DNA from: Euryarchaeota archaeon UBA556
GTDB taxonomy: Archaea; Thermoplasmatota; Poseidoniia; Poseidoniales; Thalassarchaeaceae
Direction of reading: 5' to 3'
NCBI GenBank assembly: GCA_002494975.1
Contig: DADI01000016.1
Location: 1-14,316 of the forward strand
DNA length: 14,316 bases
Positions 1-7,960 of this stretch are shown piece after piece; the first letter of the stretch is position 1; each line of letters opens with the position of its first letter. The notes under the pieces were generated by a model that saw only the letters and a list, made by a program, of their open reading frames with translations, had not been told where the DNA came from and did no database searches. The position numbers and the translations under genes are program-made.

Positions 1-18
1 GATGAGTCTCCCGGAACT

Positions 19-3000
19 ATGAGTTCTGCTGTCAAAGATTCAGTGTCTTTGGAAACCAGCATAAATAATATTCTAAAAACTTATTTGGGTGATCAACTGT
101 CAGAAACTCTTCTAGAATATGCTGACATAGTTAATCCCGAAGAAATAGACTCTGCCGATAACGTATTAATATTTGGAGGACGCACTCGAAATGAAATTAA
201 ATTTGCTCAACTCCGCCAAGGTTCAAGTCCTGAAGGTGGAGTCGAAATACTTTCTGGTATTGAAGTCGGTTCTCTTTCTCCTAGCAATGCATTCTCCGAT
301 GAAAGAATTAGAAAAACTTTAGAAAATAAAGTTCTTCGTTTAAACGCTGGACCTAAGAGTGAGGATAAGAGGGCTGAACAAGCCCAACGGCTATCCAATA
401 TCCGCCGTTCAATTAATTCCCTTACTTCCGTCTTTGGGTTTGATGACCCTAGACAAGCGGAAGCATTTATCGCCGCTTGGTTAATGAAAGATTCCACTTG
501 CCGATTATCTGGAATTCCAGGAACTGGTAAAACTACTGTAGTCGAGTCGGCTGCATTACTTATGGCTAACTCCTATGGATTCGATGATCAAATAAGATTT
601 TATCCTAAAGATGCTTCTGATCCAGAATCAGAATTCCTTATCTTTGAAAACGGTCAACAATATGAAGCCTACCTAAATCAGAATAAGGATGGTATTCGAG
701 ATCTCTGGAATAACTGGAGATTTACTGAATGGTATTCTATGAATCCAGAACAACCCACTGAAAAAATTGCTAATTTAGGCTCCTCTGGTTCTTATCTATA
801 TGATTTTGGTTTCTTGGCTAAAAAGTATTCCGTGATGGAGGGACAAGTTGCTACTTATCGCCCAAAACTTGGAAGTATCTCTCCGGATCTCTATCGTAAA
901 GCCCTCTTAAATTGTTGGCTATACAAAAAGCCGGATATTAATCCCTTAGACGGTTCCGAATATACCATTTACAAAATCATGCCGATCAACCTGGGTCTTG
1001 AAGCCTTTGGTGCTGGTATGGATGGAAAAATTACGGCGGGAGAATCACACCCTAATGATCCTAATTATAAGGCTCAATTCACAGTAGATTATGCAAAACT
1101 TTTGACTCCCGGTTTAAAAGAAAAATTAACTGGTAACATGACAATGGCTGATTTATTACAGTCTTTAGACTTTAGAACTGATGCTGGCCGTAATGAAGGA
1201 TTTGCCCTTCGTGAGTGGTTAATGTCTCATTACTATGATGAGAGAAGAGACAGGGGAGATGCAGGTCGAAGTTCCATAAAGGGAGAAATGCTAAGAGAGA
1301 TTGGTATTGCTAAAATCGATTATGATAAGCGAGCCGATGAAGTCCTCTATGGTATGGATATTAGACAAGTTTCTAGAAAAGATCCAAATGATCCTGGAAA
1401 AACAATTTCCGCTTATGATTTCGAACCAATTCCAAGACCAGTTGTTACGCAACCTATCAAGTTCTTTAACGAAGCAAACCGTTCTCAATCTGGAGTAGAA
1501 GATGCAATTCTAGGATTGATTGCTGAAAAGACTGTAGAATATCGTGGACGTTCATTCCGTTCTCCTTCTTTCGTGGCTTGGATGGATACTAACCCTCACC
1601 AAAAAGGAAACGATTTGGCTTTCGTAGATCGAATTGATATGGAACTTTTATTCAGCACATTAACTTTAGGAGATAGATATATGCAGTTGAAGTCTCAATA
1701 TAAAGATAGAACTGTCAATCAAGATACAGATGCTCTCAGCCAACCTCAAGATTTAGTTATTTTTGATTCCGAAATTGGTATGGCTTCTGATTCACCTAAC
1801 CGTGCCCGTTCTATGCGAATTACAGATTTGATGAAACTCTGGAAATATATCGATGGAATACCTTTCACTAATGGCGGTCGATCAATGATGGGCTATGATG
1901 GATTAAGAGACATTTCTTTGATATCAGTTATGTTTACGCAAAGATACATGACACGCCCTACCGAAACTACAATGGGATCTGATCAAAGTAGAACGGCTCA
2001 GTTACCCGATTCACAAAACATTCACAGCAGTCCGTTAATAGATATTTCAAAGACTACTAATCAAGATCTATTAGAAGGAAACTCTCCGACTACCATGTTC
2101 GAAACAGATAACGCTTCGTCTTTTGGATCTATCGGAACTGATGGTTCTCTACAAGCACCCGCTTTATTCAAGAGAGTTTTAGGATTCAGGTTTACTAAAT
2201 CTTTAGTAAAACTTTCTCGAACATTAGCCTTCTTAAGAGGAAAAGATTTCGTTACTAGAACTGAAATTTTAGATGCCCTTCCATATGTTATCGGACATCG
2301 TATGGGTCCGGCTCGTGCCGGTAATGACCCTAAAGGTAGAGATCTCGGAACTGTAACTGGTGGATTAGGTGTGCTACCTTCTGAACAAGAATTAATTAGA
2401 GAACTTTTAGTTTCTGGATATGTAAAGCCAGTTTCTGGAGAGAGTTCAGATGATGGTTCCTTGAAGTTCGAACCTCTATATGAAGCACAAGCGAATCCAA
2501 ACACAAATTCTCGAAAAAATACATTACTTGATGTTTGGGATACCGTTTATCAAAGATGTATGGCTACTTTGGCCTCCTGTGATAACTTTGCTCAATATGA
2601 AGTCAAGATCCTTCGTCCATTAAAACAAATGTTAAATGGAGAAGATGCGGATAATGCAGAAAATACTACTCCTATTCATTGGCATATTGCTACTATGGTA
2701 GTAGAGCAAGAAAGAAAAGAAAAAGAACTTTCTCGATGTCTTCGAACTGATGATGGTCTAACTTATCGCCAAAGATATAACAAATACTTCCGAGCCATCA
2801 ATATTCCAACCGATGTTAATGAATCATTAGATATGCAAGCCCCTAGCACTGCTGAAGGTATTCAAATTGATTACAGTTTATTAGATTATTATATTTTGAG
2901 ATCTAAAATTGCCTCTGATCCATTGCTCTTTACTGATGATAGAACTTATTTACTTGACTTAGTAGAAGCACGTATCTCTACGTTTGCTGGACCGGCTTTC

Positions 3001-4074
3001 AATGTGGCCGCTGAGGATGCTATACAAGTTCCAATTGGATACTCTACTTACTATTTGTGGAATGATTCCAGTCCACTAATTCAAGATTACATAGTTCATC
3101 CAAATCCTGGAACTTACAATATTTCCACATATAATGATGCTTTGGGTGCTTACGGCCAACTAATGCAAAACAGTAAGAAAATTGATGTCGCTGCCATAAT
3201 CGGAGAAATCAGTTCCGAGGACGATGCGATATTTAATTTAACTAATGATGCTACTGTAGGGCTTTCTTATGAAATGTCCAACCAAAAGATGCAAATTTCG
3301 GGATCCTATCTTCATCGTAAAGAAAGTGATGGATCTTACTTGGAAATAGATAGAACTACGGCTCGATCTCCTGGAACGTATTTGGCTAGTATGGATGCCA
3401 TTACTGATAATTTCCGTGCTTGGTGCGATTCTGGAGTAATAATGGCTAGCAATGGCAGTATTATAAGTTCTAATGCAGATTTCGAATTGACTATGGAAGA
3501 TTGGGAACTCGCAGTAGAAGCCGTCTTAGCCAACCCTAATCAAGATATTGCTCAAACTTTATCAGATGCGGGCATAGATCCTACTTGGGAATTTGCTTTT
3601 GAGGATTCTGGTTTATTCTTTTGCTTCGATCTAGCACACCATAGTTCTTCTCGTAAAGCAAACACTTTACTAGTTATGATGAAAGAACAAGGATTGATTG
3701 ATGAAGACGCTACTGATATTCCAAACGATAAATTAAAACTATGGGTTTGGATCGCCGCTAAAAAATATATAGATGACGATGCTGCCACAGCAACTTGGAG
3801 ATACATCACTACTTATGGAATTACTAGTGGTTTCTTAGCCGATACAAAAATAATTAGAAAAGGAACCGGTCAATATGAAATGACAGTTCCCGGAACATTT
3901 GTAGCCATTGATAGTCAAGCATTTTATGACGCTTGTGGAAAGGCTAGCAATTGGTCCCCGGCCGGAGATGATACAGTTCCATTTATGGATGCAGGAAATT
4001 TGACCGAGGCTGATGCGGGAGCATACCACCAACTATTTTTAGGTGCTTTATTCCGTGCCAACCAGGGGTCTTGA
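19..4074 (+). CDS. Giant MoxR-family AAA+ ATPase with split core and long C-terminal extension
   Basis: Probable ATP-driven remodelling chaperone that works with the VWA protein encoded downstream. Visible landmarks are Walker A GIPGTGKT (residues 165-172), Walker B-like KFFNEANR (N484, E485), sensor-1 region MDTNPH (N525), arginine-finger-type DRID (537-540), and a MoxR-style lid helix with LAFLRGKDFVTRTEI and GHRM (about 735-763). Walker A and Walker B are about 310 residues apart, against roughly 60 in ordinary MoxR proteins, so about 250 residues are inserted in the core. A second polar, Ser/Thr/Asn-rich insertion lies at about 645-715. Residues about 780-1351 match nothing I recognise. 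The Walker B aspartate is Asn, while the catalytic Glu is kept. The frame is open to base 1 and no clear Shine-Dalgarno precedes the ATG at 19, so the true start may lie upstream of the window. The stop is 4 bases before the next gene. MoxR membership is confident; the function is inferred. Confidence 0.85.
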   Translation: MSSAVKDSVSLETSINNILKTYLGDQLSETLLEYADIVNPEEIDSADNVLIFGGRTRNEIKFAQLRQGSSPEGGVEILSGIEVGSLSPSNAFSDERIRKTLENKVLRLNAGPKSEDKRAEQAQRLSNIRRSINSLTSVFGFDDPRQAEAFIAAWLMKDSTCRLSGIPGTGKTTVVESAALLMANSYGFDDQIRFYPKDASDPESEFLIFENGQQYEAYLNQNKDGIRDLWNNWRFTEWYSMNPEQPTEKIANLGSSGSYLYDFGFLAKKYSVMEGQVATYRPKLGSISPDLYRKALLNCWLYKKPDINPLDGSEYTIYKIMPINLGLEAFGAGMDGKITAGESHPNDPNYKAQFTVDYAKLLTPGLKEKLTGNMTMADLLQSLDFRTDAGRNEGFALREWLMSHYYDERRDRGDAGRSSIKGEMLREIGIAKIDYDKRADEVLYGMDIRQVSRKDPNDPGKTISAYDFEPIPRPVVTQPIKFFNEANRSQSGVEDAILGLIAEKTVEYRGRSFRSPSFVAWMDTNPHQKGNDLAFVDRIDMELLFSTLTLGDRYMQLKSQYKDRTVNQDTDALSQPQDLVIFDSEIGMASDSPNRARSMRITDLMKLWKYIDGIPFTNGGRSMMGYDGLRDISLISVMFTQRYMTRPTETTMGSDQSRTAQLPDSQNIHSSPLIDISKTTNQDLLEGNSPTTMFETDNASSFGSIGTDGSLQAPALFKRVLGFRFTKSLVKLSRTLAFLRGKDFVTRTEILDALPYVIGHRMGPARAGNDPKGRDLGTVTGGLGVLPSEQELIRELLVSGYVKPVSGESSDDGSLKFEPLYEAQANPNTNSRKNTLLDVWDTVYQRCMATLASCDNFAQYEVKILRPLKQMLNGEDADNAENTTPIHWHIATMVVEQERKEKELSRCLRTDDGLTYRQRYNKYFRAINIPTDVNESLDMQAPSTAEGIQIDYSLLDYYILRSKIASDPLLFTDDRTYLLDLVEARISTFAGPAFNVAAEDAIQVPIGYSTYYLWNDSSPLIQDYIVHPNPGTYNISTYNDALGAYGQLMQNSKKIDVAAIIGEISSEDDAIFNLTNDATVGLSYEMSNQKMQISGSYLHRKESDGSYLEIDRTTARSPGTYLASMDAITDNFRAWCDSGVIMASNGSIISSNADFELTMEDWELAVEAVLANPNQDIAQTLSDAGIDPTWEFAFEDSGLFFCFDLAHHSSSRKANTLLVMMKEQGLIDEDATDIPNDKLKLWVWIAAKKYIDDDAATATWRYITTYGITSGFLADTKIIRKGTGQYEMTVPGTFVAIDSQAFYDACGKASNWSPAGDDTVPFMDAGNLTEADAGAYHQLFLGALFRANQGS

Positions 4075-4078
4075 ATAC

Positions 4079-5317
4079 ATGAGTATTAAATCATTTTCCG
4101 AGGCTCAGGCACAAGCCGCCTATAACGCTGAATTAAATGCACCGGCTGCATTAATTGATGCCTGGACTGAAATACTTCCTTTACAAGCAGGAACAAAATT
4201 GAATAGTGGTGGTTCCATTACTGATTTCGATATCGGTTCTGGATATCACGGCCCTGCCACTAATATGGGAAAAATCTTTATGCCTCTACAGTATATACCC
4301 ATGTGTATACCAGAAAATTATCATATGTTTGATCCTAGATTCGTAGATATTATGATTAAATATGTTGCCGGTTTCGTCTTGGCTCACGAAATAGGACACA
4401 ACAATATACATCCTGGCCAGTCTGCCGGAGATTGGGCAACAGCAATTAAAGATATTGAAGTAGATGAATCTGATAAAGTTATGTGGATGAATTTTATTTC
4501 AGACATAATGGTAAACTATAATGTTAATAATGCTACTGCTCTTTCTGGAGGTGTCTCTGAGACAGACAGAGAAAATTATATTCTAAACACTACTTTAGGA
4601 AATCATGTATCCATGTTTTTAAGAACTCAACACAATCCTGCCCATATGCAAGAAGTTTTAGATGCCAAAAGAACTTATACAGGAGTTCCTATTTCAGATA
4701 ATCGACAAGTAAAAGACGACATTGTTCCAGATGAAGATCCTCTTTGGCATTATTATAGTGGATTAGGAAGAGGAAATCAATATTTCCCTTCTTTGGCACA
4801 ATCTGTTTGTGAAAATCATCCTAAAGAATATTTACAAGTTCGACCTCGAAAGACTGGAAACCCCGGAGAAACTAGGTTAAGTGATTCTAAATCTTATACA
4901 GTAGTCGATGTTGAAACTTATGATGGAAAACATAAGGATGAATTAATTGCAGAGTCTAATAAGAAAGCATCATCAGCACCTTATAATTTATTACCTTATT
5001 ATCAACCCATTGCTAAAATTAAAATTGGTTCTGACTGGTATGATGCACGATATTTTGATGACATTTGTCCATTATCTGGGAAAGTAATGTGGGGTGGATC
5101 TACCTGGAATTATTGGTTACAATCAGAAACAAAAGAAACTTGGGATCAAAAGGTAGGAGGAGATGATAATCGAGCACAAATTGTTCATTTATTATGTAAT
5201 GAGTGGGGAGGCCACTATGCAAATGAGGGATTTGCTGGAAAAACAGGATACAAAGCCGGTGATGCTTGGATAGATGCTTTTGCACCCGTAATGCACCAAG
5301 TTTTTAGATATGAGTGA
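4079..5317 (+). CDS. Zinc metallopeptidase-like protein (HEIGH motif) of the MoxR/VWA-associated type
   Basis: The 412-aa product contains VLAHEIGHNN, a zincin HExxH motif with H103, E104 and H107. About 30 residues later comes WMNFISDIMVNYNV (N138, D142, N146). This HExxH plus N-x3-D-x3-N layout recalls the putative metallopeptidase domain (DUF2201 N-terminal type) that is usually fused to a VWA-like domain and encoded beside MoxR ATPases. Here no VWA follows; residues about 150-412 are unrecognised, and the VWA is a separate gene two positions downstream. D142 is a candidate third zinc ligand. I see no signal peptide, so it probably acts in the cytoplasm. I chose ATG 4079 rather than the in-frame GTG at 4043, because AGGGGT (4064-4069) sits 9 bases upstream and the GTG lies inside the preceding gene. 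The 4-base gap to that gene indicates co-transcription. Proteolytic activity is inferred from the motif only. Confidence 0.8.
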   Translation: MSIKSFSEAQAQAAYNAELNAPAALIDAWTEILPLQAGTKLNSGGSITDFDIGSGYHGPATNMGKIFMPLQYIPMCIPENYHMFDPRFVDIMIKYVAGFVLAHEIGHNNIHPGQSAGDWATAIKDIEVDESDKVMWMNFISDIMVNYNVNNATALSGGVSETDRENYILNTTLGNHVSMFLRTQHNPAHMQEVLDAKRTYTGVPISDNRQVKDDIVPDEDPLWHYYSGLGRGNQYFPSLAQSVCENHPKEYLQVRPRKTGNPGETRLSDSKSYTVVDVETYDGKHKDELIAESNKKASSAPYNLLPYYQPIAKIKIGSDWYDARYFDDICPLSGKVMWGGSTWNYWLQSETKETWDQKVGGDDNRAQIVHLLCNEWGGHYANEGFAGKTGYKAGDAWIDAFAPVMHQVFRYE

Positions 5318-5320
5318 GTT

Positions 5321-5325
5321 GGAGG
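5321..5325 (+). promoter_or_regulatory. Ribosome-binding site of the 847-aa zinc-ribbon gene
   Basis: GGAGG stands 7 bases before the ATG at 5333. It is the strongest Shine-Dalgarno in the window and fixes the start. It fits a gene translated from an internal position in a polycistronic message. Confidence 0.75.
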
Positions 5326-5332
5326 AAATAAT

Positions 5333-7876
5333 ATGGGTTATGAAGATAATGCTTTCAATTCCAAAGCAGGAATAGATATTTTGAAACAAAATTTTAGATT
5401 AGTTTTTGCTCCTTCAAGAAAGGATCCAACTCAGATAGAAAGCAAAGATTTACAAACAATTACTAAACATTTCGTATCAAATACCAAACAGATCATAAAT
5501 AATATTAAAAGATTTGCTAAAGGTTATACTCCTATTAAACCTTCGGATGCTTATGAAAGTGGTATTTATGTTTGCCCTCATTGTCAACGCCGAGATTGGA
5601 TGTGGCTTTGGGAGTATAAAGATTTAGGATACTGGGATCAAGATTCAATTTCTACTGGAAATCTAAATTTTAATTTAACTTCTGGATTTAGTAAAAAAGA
5701 TTATAGATCAAACACATTCCCTTCTATCGCTCACGTAACCTGCAATACTGTAAATTATTGTCCAGAGTGTAGCATTACTAGTTTAGACTCAACTGTTTGC
5801 CCTAATTGCAGTGGAAATACTAAGAAAGTAGGTTGTGGTAAAGATTCATATGCAATTCACTATACCCCTCCAATAACTGCCTCCACTTATGGGGCTACTC
5901 AAATAACTGCAACTAACAATTCTACCCATAAATATGTAGAGAAAAATATTTCAGAAACCTCACAACAAATCAAATATCAATCAGGAATTAGAACTGCTTT
6001 TGAGTATCAAAAAGAGTCAGTAGCCCCTAGGGAGTTCACAAACGATTCTACTAGTTCAAATATTTATTCCACTAAGTATTCTAATTTTGAACAAAAAAGA
6101 GTAGGAATTCCTAGTTTAGTAGTTGGATATTCTTCCAGTTCATTAATTAAAACCAATGATAATGGGACTATGGGGAAGCCGTTAGTTGAAAGATATCCTA
6201 TTTCACCTATGCGTATGTTGATTTCAAACCCTCCAGCGAGATATAAATGTAATCATAGAGATCATTGGAGTTTCGGAAAAGATGGAGGTTGGTATAGTAG
6301 TTCTGCATATGCGATTACTTCTCGTAGTCTAGGTGAATCTTATTGGTGTGATACCGTAGATCCAGAAACTGGAAGACAACATGGAAATAGATATACTCAA
6401 AATGATTTAAGTTTTGGTCGTTCAGATTTGTTAAATTGCCGAATTACTAGTCCTAATCCATTACCAGGGGATGCAATCCAAGGGAGAACTTTTGGTGGAA
6501 AGCCAATTTATCGTATAACTCTACAGTATGAAAGCAATGTTAATTATCGTGGTAGCGACTCAACAAACCTTACTGATGATAGTAATTGGTCTACAACATT
6601 TTCTAGCACGGTGCAAAAGTCTCTTTATTTGCCTATGGTTTTTAGTTTAATGGAAATCCCACAGAATGTAACTGACGTAGATATGAATCCTGGCGGGCGA
6701 GAACCTTGCCCCAACGATCCAGCAATAGAAGAAATTGTGGGATCTTTCAAAGCCGACTTGACAGCCCAAGAAGAATTGCCACCAGAAACTAGAATTGATA
6801 AAACTTTAACCGTAGAAAAACTAATTGATGAAGGCCGTCAAGATATAGTAGATATTTTAAATCAATATGCTAGAGGATTTATTAATGATGAAATTTCTCC
6901 TTTACTACTAGAAAATACTAGTAACCGAGGCATTCTTTTGAACAAAAAATATCGTGGCTGGGTTGATTTATCAGATCCAATCGAAAACGCCGGTGGATTT
7001 ACAGTTCCTCGTAAATTATTCTTAAATAATAAAGTAGACAAAGCCAAGACTTGGTTAAAAGATTATTGCCGAAATACTTTATTTGATAATGATATCGCTC
7101 CATCTGGGAAAATAATTTTTGGTAATTTTGGATGGGTTGCTTCAGCACGGAATAGACGAAGCCGAACTGATGACCGAGTATTACACAAACCTAATTATAC
7201 ATGGCTGACTTCTACTCGACATATCGAACCTAGTATTATTCCGTTAATCGTAGGAACTAATAGCAGTATTACTACTTCTCAATCTCCTTGGAGTGCTGAG
7301 TTTAAGAGAAAATTAAAAGGCACTAAAGTTGCTGGATCTACTACAGCCATGAAACCATATATAACTAGTTCTCCTAGTTCATTCTTACCTCTCACTTTAT
7401 TGGCTTACACTAGTTTACCAGTGGCCGGAATAGGTGGAACTGTCTCCAAAGCAATAGATACTGAAATTAAAGATCTTAATATGCTACACTTTGTCGCCAC
7501 CGGTATAGATTATGTAGATGATGAAATGATGACTAGTTATACCGTTATGCGTTGTGAAACTTGTAATGAAATTGTGGACTCTGGAGGAGTCCTACCTTAT
7601 CGCATTGGCCGAGGAGAAGTAGATGCGGCTGGAAAAGTCACCGGAGTTAATAGGAACTTGACTCAAGAATACTTTGATATCGAACAGGCTCACGAAACTA
7701 ATGGGGGCGGTAAATACAAACCATATGTTAGTCAGTCTGGTGCGAATATTTGTCCAGCGTGGGGAATCGATGAACCGGCAGCCAATAAATATGGTAAAGA
7801 AATGTTACTAGGTAGGGTAACTGGACAGGATGCTTCTAAATCACTTACTATTAGTGCGAGGAAAGCAAAAAAGTAA
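5333..7876 (+). CDS. Large zinc-ribbon protein of unknown family in the MoxR module
   Basis: The 847-aa protein is not one I recognise. The N-terminal part is Cys-rich: CPHC (C81, C84), C137, CPEC (C143, C146), CPNC (C156, C159) and C168. The CPEC-9-CPNC pair is a compact double-CxxC zinc ribbon. A CNHRDHW segment follows in the middle, and CETC (C741, C744) plus C807 near the C-terminus could form another metal site. The region between is rich in Ser, Thr, Asn and Tyr and looks beta-structured, without membrane segments. The start is well supported: GGAGG (5321-5325) lies 7 bases before the ATG, and only 15 bases separate it from the metallopeptidase gene. Its place between the peptidase and VWA genes suggests a dedicated partner of the module, perhaps the substrate, adaptor or a virion component; this is inference. 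Confidence 0.75.
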   Translation: MGYEDNAFNSKAGIDILKQNFRLVFAPSRKDPTQIESKDLQTITKHFVSNTKQIINNIKRFAKGYTPIKPSDAYESGIYVCPHCQRRDWMWLWEYKDLGYWDQDSISTGNLNFNLTSGFSKKDYRSNTFPSIAHVTCNTVNYCPECSITSLDSTVCPNCSGNTKKVGCGKDSYAIHYTPPITASTYGATQITATNNSTHKYVEKNISETSQQIKYQSGIRTAFEYQKESVAPREFTNDSTSSNIYSTKYSNFEQKRVGIPSLVVGYSSSSLIKTNDNGTMGKPLVERYPISPMRMLISNPPARYKCNHRDHWSFGKDGGWYSSSAYAITSRSLGESYWCDTVDPETGRQHGNRYTQNDLSFGRSDLLNCRITSPNPLPGDAIQGRTFGGKPIYRITLQYESNVNYRGSDSTNLTDDSNWSTTFSSTVQKSLYLPMVFSLMEIPQNVTDVDMNPGGREPCPNDPAIEEIVGSFKADLTAQEELPPETRIDKTLTVEKLIDEGRQDIVDILNQYARGFINDEISPLLLENTSNRGILLNKKYRGWVDLSDPIENAGGFTVPRKLFLNNKVDKAKTWLKDYCRNTLFDNDIAPSGKIIFGNFGWVASARNRRSRTDDRVLHKPNYTWLTSTRHIEPSIIPLIVGTNSSITTSQSPWSAEFKRKLKGTKVAGSTTAMKPYITSSPSSFLPLTLLAYTSLPVAGIGGTVSKAIDTEIKDLNMLHFVATGIDYVDDEMMTSYTVMRCETCNEIVDSGGVLPYRIGRGEVDAAGKVTGVNRNLTQEYFDIEQAHETNGGGKYKPYVSQSGANICPAWGIDEPAANKYGKEMLLGRVTGQDASKSLTISARKAKK

Positions 7877-7886
7877 ATAGCATAAG

Positions 7887-7895
7887 TTAATATAG
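7887..7895 (+). promoter_or_regulatory. Possible TATA-like box before the VWA gene
   Basis: TTAATATAG sits in the 84-base gap between the zinc-ribbon and VWA genes. Archaeal spacing would place a start site near 7917, giving a leader that includes the GGAAGG ribosome-binding site. Another AT-rich candidate is at 7929-7936. The gap is AT-rich throughout, so the call is weak. Confidence 0.3.
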
Positions 7896-7960
7896 CAGAT
7901 AGAATAAAGTAAAACTAGTAAATTACAATAAAATTGAGGAAGTAAGGAAGGTCTTTGAAT

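Noticed and set aside
207..497. 96-aa minus-strand open frame, and similar 60-85 aa frames elsewhere
   Set aside because: All overlap well-supported + strand genes; these are chance frames in the opposite strand.
2061..2504. 147-aa open frame on the minus strand
   Set aside because: It lies wholly inside the MoxR ATPase gene, over its lid region, where the + strand protein is clearly conserved, and it resembles no known protein.
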